8,921 nucleotides of DNA from Cyclobacteriaceae bacterium (GCA_029880385.1 JAOUOM010000044.1:1-8921); one strand, 5' to 3'. Counted from the stretch's first letter, positions 1 to 6,330 are shown. Translations and numbers: made by a program. The notes: a model not told the origin generated them from the sequence alone.

Positions 1-1
1 C

Positions 2-1192
2 GATATCCCCACAGCGTTTATCGCAAGCTATGGTAGTGGCCGACCCATCATCGGGATCATGGGCGAATACGATGCCTTGCCGGGCTTGTCGCAAAAGGCC
101 CAGCCAAGCAAAGAGGCACGTATCGAGGGGGCGCCGGGTCACGGGTGTGGCCATAACCTCTTCGGACCCGGCAGTCTCGGTGCCGCACTGGCCATCAAAG
201 AATTGATCGAACAGGGTACACTCAGGGGTACCGTCCGCTTTTATGGTACACCGGCCGAAGAAGATAAGGCAGGCAAAGTCTACATGGCACGTGCAGGCCT
301 GTTTGACGACCTGGATATTTGCCTCGACTGGCATCCGGGCGACCAAAACGTGGCCGGAGTACAAAGCTCACAGGCTGTCAATGATTATTATTTTGAGTTT
401 TTTGGCAAAGCCGCCCACGCAGCCTACGATCCCTGGAATGGGCGGAGTGCCACGGATGCTGCCGATTTATTTATCGCAGGGGTAAATGCCTACCGTGAGC
501 ACCTGCGCCCTACCGTACGCATCCATCACGTGACACTGGATGCCGGGCAGGTACCCAACGTGATTCCGGAATATGCCCGCGTGTGGCTGTGGGTACGCGA
601 TAGCAAAAGGACAGGTGTAAACGAAGTTTCTGAGCGGGTCAAACAGATCGCAGAGGGGGCGGCACTTATGGCTGGCGTGGAGCACAAAGTGACCCTAAAC
701 AGTGGGCTGTATGAAATACTCGTCAATCGAACAGGGGCTACGGCCTTGCAAAAAAACATGGAAATACTCGGGCCAATCCGCTACACTCCGGAAGAAATTG
801 CCTTTGCCAAGTCCATCCAGACCGCTACCGGCACACCAGCCAGGGGGATCAACGGCGGCATCGAGCCGCTGGGCGAAACCCCTGATCACCCGTCGGGAGG
901 CTCGACCGACGTGGGAGATGTGAGCTGGATCGTTCCCGAAATATCCCTGGGTGCTACCACGGCACCAGCTGCCACACCCTGGCATAGCTGGGCGGTAGTG
1001 GCCTGTGGAGGCATGTCGATTGGCCACAAAGGGATGCTGTTTGCGGCTAAGTCGCTGGGCATGACCATGGTTGACCTGTTTGAGGATACTGCCTTGCGGG
1101 AGGCGATGAAAAAAGAATTCCGCGAGCGCAAAGGCTCGGAAGTATACGAGGCGCAGGTGCCAGCCGGGCCACCGCCGGGGCCGGGCCAGTAA
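2..1192 (+). CDS. M20-family amidohydrolase, AbgB-like (5' end missing)
   Basis: The reading frame is open from the first base of the window, so the gene starts upstream; 396 residues remain. It resembles the M20 metallopeptidase/amidohydrolase family, closest to p-aminobenzoyl-glutamate hydrolase subunit B (AbgB, about 480 aa), so roughly 80 residues are probably missing. Visible metal-site and catalytic motifs, numbered from the window start: GEYDALPG (21-28), GHGCGHN with Cys49 and His51, the acidic pair in PAEED (Glu86-Glu87), Trp-His-Pro with His111, and a C-terminal PWHSW histidine near residue 328. The middle part, with FFGKAAHAAYDPW, is the usual lid/dimerisation domain. It would hydrolyse an amide bond of an N-acyl amino acid or folate fragment; the true substrate cannot be told from sequence. 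The protein ends in an unusual Pro/Gly-rich tail (PAGPPPGPGQ). A terminator follows, so it is the last gene of its transcript. Family confidence is high, substrate confidence low. Confidence 0.93.
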   Translation, partial: DIPTAFIASYGSGRPIIGIMGEYDALPGLSQKAQPSKEARIEGAPGHGCGHNLFGPGSLGAALAIKELIEQGTLRGTVRFYGTPAEEDKAGKVYMARAGLFDDLDICLDWHPGDQNVAGVQSSQAVNDYYFEFFGKAAHAAYDPWNGRSATDAADLFIAGVNAYREHLRPTVRIHHVTLDAGQVPNVIPEYARVWLWVRDSKRTGVNEVSERVKQIAEGAALMAGVEHKVTLNSGLYEILVNRTGATALQKNMEILGPIRYTPEEIAFAKSIQTATGTPARGINGGIEPLGETPDHPSGGSTDVGDVSWIVPEISLGATTAPAATPWHSWAVVACGGMSIGHKGMLFAAKSLGMTMVDLFEDTALREAMKKEFRERKGSEVYEAQVPAGPPPGPGQ

Positions 1193-1241
1193 GTCGGCTT
1201 TTCCTCAGGGATAGGCTGGCCAAGCCTGTGTAGAAGATAAT

Positions 1242-1274
1242 AAGGAGCGATACAGTATCGCTCTTTATTTTTTT
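1242..1274 (+). terminator. Rho-independent terminator after the amidohydrolase gene
   Basis: The perfect 8-bp stem GAGCGATA/TATCGCTC (1245-1252 and 1256-1263) closes a CAG loop. It can extend by three more pairs (A-T, A-T, G-U) and runs into a T-rich tract (TTTATTTTTTT, 1264-1274). It lies 50 bp after the amidohydrolase stop and separates that transcript from the RDD gene. Confidence 0.88.
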
Positions 1275-1463
1275 GACTACCCGCTCTCCCCGCATTGCCC
1301 ACGTGCTGGCCTCGATCGGGGCTGTTTACCGGCTTTGTCGCCTTTTACGCTCGGTTTACTTGTGGCATAATGAAAGTACTTGACGGTTTGGTTCTGGGTT
1401 TGTACCTTAGGGCTATCAAAAGGAATGTATACCGTATTGCCAACAGGCATTGGTATTATCACG
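1275..1463. other. Intergenic region upstream of the RDD gene
   Basis: This stretch has no convincing gene. Open frames in it lack family similarity and run into the RDD gene in other frames. I found no exact TAnnTTTG box. There is a small TGCC-AACA-GGCA hairpin (about 1439-1450) just before the RDD start, of unknown meaning. The promoter of the RDD gene should be here but I cannot place it. Confidence 0.4.
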
Positions 1464-1922
1464 ATGGACAAGAGAATTCAATTTCGACGAACACGCTACG
1501 TACACCAAAGCACCGGTCAGTTCCTGATTCGGTTATTTGCATGGGTGCTGGATCTTCATCTTCTCGCTGTCCTGATCGTGCCTGTTTTTTGGCTAGTGAA
1601 TGGGCTTGGGTACCATACGGACGATTCGTTCTTTGGTAACCATTTTTTGCGAACTGGTGACATTCTGGCTTTTGCCGTGGTATTGGCCTATTTCACCTTC
1701 TTTGAGCAATCGAAATGGCGGGGAACTGTAGGGAAAATGTTTTTTAGACTGACCATTTCAAATCAGCATGGTGACCGAATAACGCCGGGTAAATCCCTTC
1801 TACGGAATCTGTTAAAATGCGTCTCCATACTGACGGTGCTGGGCGTATGGATGATCGATCTTACCAAACATCACCAGTCACTTCATGACCTTCTGTCCGG
1901 AACACGGGTAAGCCGCAAATAA
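1464..1922 (+). CDS. RDD family membrane protein
   Basis: A 152-residue protein with the layout of the RDD family (small multi-pass membrane proteins, mostly of unknown function; a few are linked to Na+/H+ transport or stress). The first hydrophobic segment (about 21-47) carries the Arg23...Asp30 signature. A second lies at about 66-80. It is followed by the family loop KWRGTVGKMFFRLTI (84-98), corresponding to the usual 'TPGK..LGL.V', and NQHGDRITPGKSLLRN. A third segment (about 115-132) precedes the typical end SLHDLLSGTRV (139-149). The start at 1464 (MDKRIQF) gives normal family length and puts the RDD domain directly after a short basic N-terminus. A start at 1380 would add 28 residues not expected in the family. 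No Shine-Dalgarno is visible. It appears to be a single-gene unit facing the nitrilase fusion gene. The role is unknown. Confidence 0.85.
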   Translation: MDKRIQFRRTRYVHQSTGQFLIRLFAWVLDLHLLAVLIVPVFWLVNGLGYHTDDSFFGNHFLRTGDILAFAVVLAYFTFFEQSKWRGTVGKMFFRLTISNQHGDRITPGKSLLRNLLKCVSILTVLGVWMIDLTKHHQSLHDLLSGTRVSRK

Positions 1923-1928
1923 ATATAC

Positions 1929-1998
1929 CCTGCCCGGGCGATGACACCCGGACAGGAGTATCCTCGGTTTAGATAAACCTCAAGCTTTTTTTATTTTT
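1929..1998 (+). terminator. Terminator region between two convergent genes
   Basis: Two hairpins lie in the 68 bp between convergent stops. The first is CCTG-C-CCGGG (1929-1938) pairing with CCCGG-A-CAGG (1947-1956), 9 bp with one mismatch and an 8-nt loop. The second is GGTTT-AGAT-AAACC (1966-1979), which is followed by CTTTTTTTATTTTTTT (1985-2000). The second hairpin plus T-tract would end plus-strand transcription from the RDD gene. Read on the minus strand, the first hairpin is followed only by a weak T-rich stretch, so termination of the nitrilase transcript there is less certain. Confidence 0.6.
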
Positions 1999-3535
1999 TT
2001 ACTTTGAACTTGATATTGTACAGGTCGAGCCGTCGATCCTTGAGATTGCGTACACTACCAAACTCGTGCAGTTCCTTGAGTAGTTCCAAATCTACATCAC
2101 CTATAATGGTCATTTCAGTGTTGGGCGTAGCCTCGGCTTTGATGGCGTTGGTAGGGAAGGCAAAATCGGAAGGAGTGAAAATGGCACTTTGGGCATACTG
2201 GATGTCCATGTTGTTTACCTTGGGCAGGTTACCCACTACCCCGGCAATGGCTACATAGCATTCGTTTTCGATGGCACGGGCCTGTGCACAGTAGCGGACG
2301 CGGTTGTAGCCGTTTTGGGTGTCGGTAAGGAAGGGAACAAAGAGAATTTGCATGCCTTGTTCGGCATAGATCCGTGCGAGTTCGGGAAATTCCACGTCAT
2401 AACAGACGAGGATGCCGATTTTGCCGCAATCGGTATCCATGATCTTGATTTTGTTGCCACCGCTCATCCCCCAGTCACTTTTTTCGGACGGGGTGATGTG
2501 CATTTTTTCGTATTTATCCCAGGTGCCGTCCCGGCGACAGAGGTAGGAAACGTTGTAGAGTTTACCGGACCGGATGAGGGGCATGCTGCCGGTAATGATA
2601 TTGACGTTGTAGCTGAGTGCAAATTCGACAAACTTTTCACGCAATACGTTGGTGTATTTGGCAAGTCCGCGAATGGCAACTTCCGGGCCGTGGTGGTTGT
2701 CCTCCGCCATTAGCGGAGCGTTGAATAATTCAGGGAAGAGAATAAAGTCGGATTTGTAGTCGCTTACGGCATCTATGAAATATTCCATTTGTTCGACCAG
2801 TGCATCAAGGTTTTTAAATGCTCGTTGTTGCCATTGTACCAATCCAATGCGGACATAGGAGCGGGGCGCATTGATGAGTTTTTCTTCTTCCTGATAATAG
2901 ATGTTGTTCCATTCGAGCAGGGTGGCATAATCGAGGGATTCCGGGTCACCCGGCATGTAATTGTGCAGGATTTTGCGGACGTGAAAATCATTGTTCAACT
3001 GAAAGTTGAGCGTTGAATCATGGATTTCCTTCGATTTGACCTTGTTGATGTATTGCCGTGGACTTAGCTCATCGGCATAGTTGATATAATTCGGGATCCT
3101 GCCTCCGGCCATAATGGATTTGAGGTTCAGGTTTTCGCACAGTTCTTTGCGGGCATCGTATAACCGGCGGCCCAGCCTCAGCCCGCGATGATCGGGATGC
3201 ACAAATACATCAATTCCATACAGCACGTTCCCTTTGGGGTCGTGGGTATCAAACGTGTAATTACCGGTGATTTCCTGATAGGTGTGGTTATCTCCATATT
3301 TTTTATAATTGACCATAATGGCCAGGGCAGCACCAACCATCACTCCCTCTACGATAACACATAATTGGCCTTCGGGAAAAATCTCCAGTAGCTTTTTGAT
3401 TTTATCTTCATGCCAGTAGGGATTATCCAGTTCGGAATAGCATGCCTGCATGGTTTTTTTTAGCTCCGGATAATCGGCAATTTTGAGGTGTCTTACTTCT
3501 ACTTTGATGGTTTGGGATTTGATGGATTCAGACAT
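1991..3535 (-). CDS. GNAT acetyltransferase-nitrilase fusion (YhcX-like)
   Basis: A 514-residue two-domain protein of the same size and order as Bacillus YhcX. Residues 1 to about 215 are a GNAT acyltransferase domain, with the acetyl-CoA loop around IDVFVHPDHRGLRLGRRLYDAR (109-129). Residues about 227-510 are a carbon-nitrogen hydrolase (nitrilase superfamily) domain with a complete Glu-Lys-Cys triad: Glu269 in LFPEL, Lys344 in YEKMHITPSE and Cys378 in LVCYDVEFPE. It should be a cytosolic amidase-like enzyme; the substrate of this fusion class is, as far as I know, not settled. The start MSESIK (3535) is chosen because it gives the family length. The frame stays open 47 codons further upstream, but that extension would run into the cystathionine synthase gene. 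An in-frame GTG lies two codons upstream. The gene is divergent from the CBS-type gene, sharing a 78-bp region. Domain assignment is secure, function is not. Confidence 0.93.
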   Translation of the reverse strand: MSESIKSQTIKVEVRHLKIADYPELKKTMQACYSELDNPYWHEDKIKKLLEIFPEGQLCVIVEGVMVGAALAIMVNYKKYGDNHTYQEITGNYTFDTHDPKGNVLYGIDVFVHPDHRGLRLGRRLYDARKELCENLNLKSIMAGGRIPNYINYADELSPRQYINKVKSKEIHDSTLNFQLNNDFHVRKILHNYMPGDPESLDYATLLEWNNIYYQEEEKLINAPRSYVRIGLVQWQQRAFKNLDALVEQMEYFIDAVSDYKSDFILFPELFNAPLMAEDNHHGPEVAIRGLAKYTNVLREKFVEFALSYNVNIITGSMPLIRSGKLYNVSYLCRRDGTWDKYEKMHITPSEKSDWGMSGGNKIKIMDTDCGKIGILVCYDVEFPELARIYAEQGMQILFVPFLTDTQNGYNRVRYCAQARAIENECYVAIAGVVGNLPKVNNMDIQYAQSAIFTPSDFAFPTNAIKAEATPNTEMTIIGDVDLELLKELHEFGSVRNLKDRRLDLYNIKFKVKK

Positions 3536-3541
3536 AGGCAC

Positions 3542-3549
3542 CAAAATTA
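3542..3549 (-). promoter_or_regulatory. Candidate -7 box of the nitrilase fusion gene
   Basis: On the minus strand this reads TAATTTTG, an exact match to the Bacteroidota -7 element TAnnTTTG. Only six bases separate it from the ATG at 3535, so transcription would begin at or next to the start codon. I see no good TTTG-type -33 element at the usual distance, and the area is AT-rich, so a chance match is possible. Confidence 0.4.
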
Positions 3550-3579
3550 GGGATTTTTTCATATACTTTTTGGAATCTG

Positions 3580-3587
3580 TACCTTTG
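3580..3587 (+). promoter_or_regulatory. Candidate -7 box of the cystathionine synthase gene
   Basis: TACCTTTG matches TAnnTTTG exactly and lies 26 bp before the ATG at 3614, predicting a short 5' leader of about 20 nt. A TTTG occurs only 7 bp upstream, which is too close to serve as the -33 element, so the -33 element is weak or absent. The box sits in the 78-bp region shared with the divergent nitrilase gene. Confidence 0.5.
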
Positions 3588-3603
3588 TTCAGATTAATTG
3601 AAC
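3587..3603. promoter_or_regulatory. Inverted repeat, possible operator
   Basis: GTTCA-GATTAAT-TGAAC is a perfect 5-bp inverted repeat with a 7-bp spacer. It begins at the last base of the putative -7 box and covers the expected transcription start of the cystathionine synthase gene. That is a classical place for a repressor. The arms are short, so this is a weak call. Confidence 0.3.
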
Positions 3604-3613
3604 ACCCCATAAA

Positions 3614-4987
3614 ATGAACTATTACAACTCTATCGTTGACACGATCGGAAATACCCCGCTGGTTCGCCTGAACCACGTCAACAAAGGCATTAAAGGTACT
3701 ATCCTTGTCAAAGTGGAATACATGAACCCAGGCAACTCCGTCAAAGACCGGATTGCATTAAAAATGATCGAAGATGCCGAACGTAGCGGTATACTCAAAC
3801 CCGGCGGCACCATCATCGAAGGAACGTCCGGAAATACCGGTATGGGCCTGGCATTGGTGGCTATTAGCAAAGGGTACAAATGTATTTTCACACTGGCCGA
3901 TAAACAATCGCAGGAAAAAATGGATATCCTCCGGGCTGTTGGGGCTGAAGTGATCGTTTGCCCCACAAATGTGACACCGGATGATCCGCGCTCCTATTAT
4001 TCGGTAGCCAAAAAACTGAACCAGGATATCCCGAATTCGCTGTACCCAAATCAATACGATAATCCGGCCAATACGGCCGCACATTACGAAACAACCGGCC
4101 CGGAAATATGGCGCGACACCGACGGGAAAATAACCGTGTATGCCGCAGGTATGGGAACCGGCGGGACGATTAGTGGTACTTCGCGGTACCTGAAAGAGCA
4201 AAACCCGAATGTGGTGACCGTAGGACTGGATACCTATGGATCGGTATTTAAAAAATACAAGGAAACGGGCATTTTTGATGACAATGAAGTGTATCCCTAC
4301 CTCACCGAAGGAATCGGGGAAGACATCCTGCCCAAAAATGTGGATTTCAGTACCATTGACCATATCGTGAAAGTGACCGACAAAGATGCCGCTGTTATGA
4401 CCCGCCGACTGGCCAGGGAAGAAGGGTTGTTTGTGGGCTGGTCATGCGGATCAGCTGCATTTGGTGCATTGGAATGGGCCCGTGACAATATGAAAGACGA
4501 TGATGTGATGGTCATTATCCTCCCCGACCATGGCACACGCTACCTCGGCAAGGTGTACAACGACAACTGGATGAAAGATCATGGTTTTATTGAATCGAGA
4601 AAATTTGCTACTGCACGGGACATCATCCGGCACAAAAACGGAAACGGACAACTCCATGCCATCGACAAAAACACCCGGATAGGAGAGGCCATCCTCAAGA
4701 TGAATGAATTTGGTATTGATCAGGTGCCCGTGACAGACGGGGACAATTTTGTGGGTAGCCTCAGCGATTCGCGGGTACTCAAAAGCCTGATCGAAAAACC
4801 AGAACTCAGGGAACGTCCCGTTGGCGAAATTATGGATTCTTCATTTCAGTTTGTAGGTATGGACAATACCCTTGATGTGCTGTCATCCCTGATTAGCCGC
4901 GAAAAAAAAGCACTTCTGGTACGGGATGAGCAGCATAAGGTACACATCATTACACAAAGCGACCTTTTGATGGCAATGACGAATTGA
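3614..4987 (+). CDS. Cystathionine beta-synthase-type PLP enzyme with tandem CBS domains
   Basis: A 457-residue fold-type II PLP enzyme. The N-terminal catalytic part (about 1-320) shows NSVKDR with the Schiff-base Lys44, the substrate loop TSGNTG (71-76), the phosphate-binding loop GMGTGGTISG (179-188), and GWSCGSA, which holds the residue facing the pyridine nitrogen. The stretch EGIGEDILPKNVDF is more typical of cystathionine beta-synthase than of plain cysteine synthase. The last 120 or so residues (FATARDI... to the end) form two CBS repeats, as in eukaryotic CBS. The N-terminal haem domain of the animal enzyme is absent. Expected reaction: serine plus homocysteine to cystathionine (reverse transsulfuration). 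O-acetylserine-dependent cysteine or cystathionine synthesis cannot be excluded, and some bacterial annotations call such proteins cysteine synthase. It is a cytosolic, probably single-gene transcript closed by a strong terminator. The CBS repeats suggest regulation by an adenosyl ligand. Confidence 0.93.
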   Translation: MNYYNSIVDTIGNTPLVRLNHVNKGIKGTILVKVEYMNPGNSVKDRIALKMIEDAERSGILKPGGTIIEGTSGNTGMGLALVAISKGYKCIFTLADKQSQEKMDILRAVGAEVIVCPTNVTPDDPRSYYSVAKKLNQDIPNSLYPNQYDNPANTAAHYETTGPEIWRDTDGKITVYAAGMGTGGTISGTSRYLKEQNPNVVTVGLDTYGSVFKKYKETGIFDDNEVYPYLTEGIGEDILPKNVDFSTIDHIVKVTDKDAAVMTRRLAREEGLFVGWSCGSAAFGALEWARDNMKDDDVMVIILPDHGTRYLGKVYNDNWMKDHGFIESRKFATARDIIRHKNGNGQLHAIDKNTRIGEAILKMNEFGIDQVPVTDGDNFVGSLSDSRVLKSLIEKPELRERPVGEIMDSSFQFVGMDNTLDVLSSLISREKKALLVRDEQHKVHIITQSDLLMAMTN

Positions 4988-5031
4988 TTAGCTTGCCATA
5001 ATAACGTAATTTCCCAACTCTTTGCTTGCAG

Positions 5032-5059
5032 TCCCGGGTCTTGTCCCGGGATTTTTTTT
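5032..5059 (+). terminator. Strong Rho-independent terminator after the cystathionine synthase gene
   Basis: TCCCGGG (5032-5038) pairs perfectly with CCCGGGA (5045-5051) around a TCTTGT loop, followed at once by eight T residues (5052-5059). It lies 45 bp after the stop and insulates the nos region from the upstream gene. Confidence 0.95.
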
Positions 5060-5074
5060 ACCCGCAAGTGTCAC

Positions 5075-5082
5075 TAGCTTTG
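5075..5082 (+). promoter_or_regulatory. Candidate -7 box of the Crp/Fnr regulator gene
   Basis: TAGCTTTG matches TAnnTTTG exactly. It lies just after the terminator and ends 8 bp before the ATG at 5091, predicting an untranslated leader of only a few bases or none. The -33 region is a run of T belonging to the terminator, without a clear TTTG. Confidence 0.5.
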
Positions 5083-5090
5083 TACTACCT

Positions 5091-5684
5091 ATGATCATAC
5101 CTGAAACCCTTATCGAGCAGTACGGCGGCAAAAAGATTTCATTTGGCAAAGGACAGCCCATCGTCGATCAGGGAAGTGAGGCCTTGCATTATTACCAGGT
5201 GAAGTCCGGGGAAGTAAAAATGGTCAATTATAGTCCGGAAGGTCAGGAGTTTATCCAGGGATTATTTGCAGAAGGCGAGAGCTTTGGGGAGCCCGCGCTT
5301 TTTGGTGAATTTCCATATCCCGCCAGTGCCATTGCCAGCACAGATTGTGAAGTGTACAAACTGACCCGGCATCATTTTTTTGATTTACTTGAAAAAAACT
5401 TCGACATTCATCGTAAATTCAATTACCTTTTGTCTCAGCGGTTGCAATACAAGGGTATGTTGTTGAATGAGATTTCCTCTCATCCGCCGGAACACCGCAT
5501 CATGACATTATTGGGTTTTTTAAAAACAAAACTGACGTCAAATGGTGAACAATTTGAAGTTCCCTATACACGTCAGCAACTGGCTGATATGACGGGCTTG
5601 CGTGTGGAAACAGTGATCCGGGCTATCAAAAAAATGGAAGGCGAAGGGCATTTGCAGGTCAGGAATCACAAAATAGTGATATAA
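5091..5684 (+). CDS. Crp/Fnr-family transcription regulator, probable nos regulator
   Basis: A 197-residue protein with an N-terminal cyclic-nucleotide-binding-type beta-roll (about 10-110), a dimerisation helix (about 105-130) and a C-terminal winged helix (about 155-197). The HTH core is PYTRQQLADMTGLRVETVIRAIKKM (158-182). The only cysteine is Cys86, so the FNR oxygen-sensing [4Fe-4S] cluster cannot form. The region equivalent to the cAMP site (ESFGEPALFGEFPYPASA) lacks the Arg-Ser pair of Crp. The signal is therefore unknown; NO or redox sensing by another cofactor would fit related regulators. In the recognition helix, VETVIR (172-177) keeps the Glu and Arg of FNR's VETISR but has Ile in place of Ser. 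The start at 5091 is preferred because an earlier in-frame ATG (5022) would place the terminator inside the gene. It lies directly upstream of the cytochrome-nosZ pair on the same strand and is the obvious candidate to control it. Confidence 0.9.
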   Translation: MIIPETLIEQYGGKKISFGKGQPIVDQGSEALHYYQVKSGEVKMVNYSPEGQEFIQGLFAEGESFGEPALFGEFPYPASAIASTDCEVYKLTRHHFFDLLEKNFDIHRKFNYLLSQRLQYKGMLLNEISSHPPEHRIMTLLGFLKTKLTSNGEQFEVPYTRQQLADMTGLRVETVIRAIKKMEGEGHLQVRNHKIVI

Positions 5685-5750
5685 ATCAGTTTTCACGATT
5701 CGTCAAATAAGTGGTATGGAATGGGGTGTGTCCTTCATGTCATCAAATTG

Positions 5751-5766
5751 TATGATCTGAATCATA
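5751..5766. promoter_or_regulatory. FNR-like palindromic operator upstream of the cytochrome-nosZ operon
   Basis: TATGAT-CTGA-ATCATA is a perfect 6-bp inverted repeat with a 4-bp spacer. This is the geometry of a Crp/Fnr-family site; the FNR consensus is TTGAT-N4-ATCAA, and here the core half-site is ATGAT. The centre (5758.5) lies 34 bp upstream of the centre of the putative -7 box at 5789-5796, i.e. near -41.5 for a start around 5800. It is the most likely target of the regulator encoded upstream. Confidence 0.65.
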
Positions 5767-5788
5767 AATTCCCAATCGCCTTGATTCG

Positions 5789-5796
5789 TATCTTCG
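5789..5796 (+). promoter_or_regulatory. Candidate -7 box of the cytochrome-nosZ operon
   Basis: TATCTTCG matches TAnnTTTG in all but one fixed position. It lies 24 bp before the cytochrome ATG and at the proper distance from the upstream palindrome. An imperfect core box is what one would expect of an activator-dependent promoter. Confidence 0.45.
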
Positions 5797-5820
5797 GGAC
5801 ATCATAAAATCCTTATATCT

Positions 5821-6306
5821 ATGAATTTAAAGAACACAACCTTCTTAATCGCACTCGCTCTGTTGTTTTCATGTGGTGGAGGTGGCCAAAGTCAGGTCGA
5901 CCAGATCAAATCACAGAGCGTAAAAGAAAAGCCCACGTTTGAAGAAGCCGTCAAGGATTGGCGAAACAATTATGGTATCGGCCCCATCACGTCCGTCGAA
6001 CTTGGCGAAATAGACCAGGCGATGGTAGATGAGGGTTTTGATGTTTTTGACTTGAAATGTACAGCCTGCCACAGTCCGTACAAGGAAAAAGTCGGACCTG
6101 CTATGGTTGGCATCCTGGATCGCCGACGACCCGAATGGATCATGAATATGATTCTCAACCCGATGGAAATGGCTAAAACAGACCCTATTTGTGTGGGTCT
6201 ATTGGCACAATACAATACGGTTATGGCCGACCAGCGTCTTAGTGAAGACCAGGTACGGAAAATACTGGAATATTTCCGTACGCTTAAACTCGATAACCCA
6301 TCTTAA
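5821..6306 (+). CDS. Monohaem cytochrome c lipoprotein, probable electron donor to NosZ
   Basis: A 161-residue precursor. Residues 1-17 are a lipoprotein signal peptide ending in LLFS, with Cys18 as lipidation site followed by four glycines, typical of Bacteroidota lipoproteins. A charged linker (about 23-70) leads to one class I cytochrome c domain with the haem motif CTACH (80-84) and, further on, NPMEM and NTVMADQRLSEDQVRKIL. Met135 in the latter is the likelier axial ligand, because that motif matches the usual 'MP..LS..E...L..YL' end of the fold. The mature protein would be anchored on the periplasmic side of a membrane. It sits 24 bp before nosZ without a terminator between, so both are probably one transcript. 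Small c-type cytochromes are common in clade II nos clusters and are thought to pass electrons to NosZ. I would not transfer the names nosC1/nosC2 without a tree. Start: the only ATG giving a complete signal peptide. Confidence 0.92.
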   Translation: MNLKNTTFLIALALLFSCGGGGQSQVDQIKSQSVKEKPTFEEAVKDWRNNYGIGPITSVELGEIDQAMVDEGFDVFDLKCTACHSPYKEKVGPAMVGILDRRRPEWIMNMILNPMEMAKTDPICVGLLAQYNTVMADQRLSEDQVRKILEYFRTLKLDNPS

Positions 6307-6330
6307 TTTTTATATTAAACCTATCTCAAA

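Noticed and set aside
695..1302. Long minus-strand open frames opposite the end of the amidohydrolase
   Set aside because: The opposite strand carries the conserved amidohydrolase motifs; the shadows cross its stop and terminator and are Arg/Pro/Ser-rich, as random frames in GC-rich DNA are.
1380..1463. An upstream ATG for the RDD protein, adding 28 residues
   Set aside because: The RDD family starts with a short polar segment before the first helix; the extension has no family support.
2189..2713. A 174-codon plus-strand open frame opposite the nitrilase domain
   Set aside because: It is the antisense shadow of a well-supported gene and shows no protein-family features.
3536..3676. A 47-codon N-terminal extension of the GNAT-nitrilase reading frame, which would overlap the start of the cystathionine synthase gene
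   Set aside because: The 514-aa form already matches the usual length of the fusion family, the extension has no recognisable domain, and it would cover both putative promoters.
3758..4363. A 201-codon minus-strand open frame inside the cystathionine synthase gene
   Set aside because: It is the antisense shadow of a complete enzyme with intact motifs; no domain recognised.
5022..5090. An upstream ATG for the Crp/Fnr gene, adding 23 residues
   Set aside because: The coding sequence would contain the strong terminator at 5032-5059 and the extra residues (including FFLPASVTS) are read from hairpin and T-tract.
5090..5099. TATGATCATA at the regulator start codon as a second operator for the regulator
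   Set aside because: The two TATGAT-like arms overlap with no 4-bp spacer, so a Crp/Fnr dimer could not bind it in the normal way. I keep it only as a remark under the leaderless-start finding.
6307..6330. A separate promoter for nosZ in the 24-bp gap after the cytochrome gene
   Set aside because: The gap is too short and holds no TAnnTTTG box; co-transcription is simpler.
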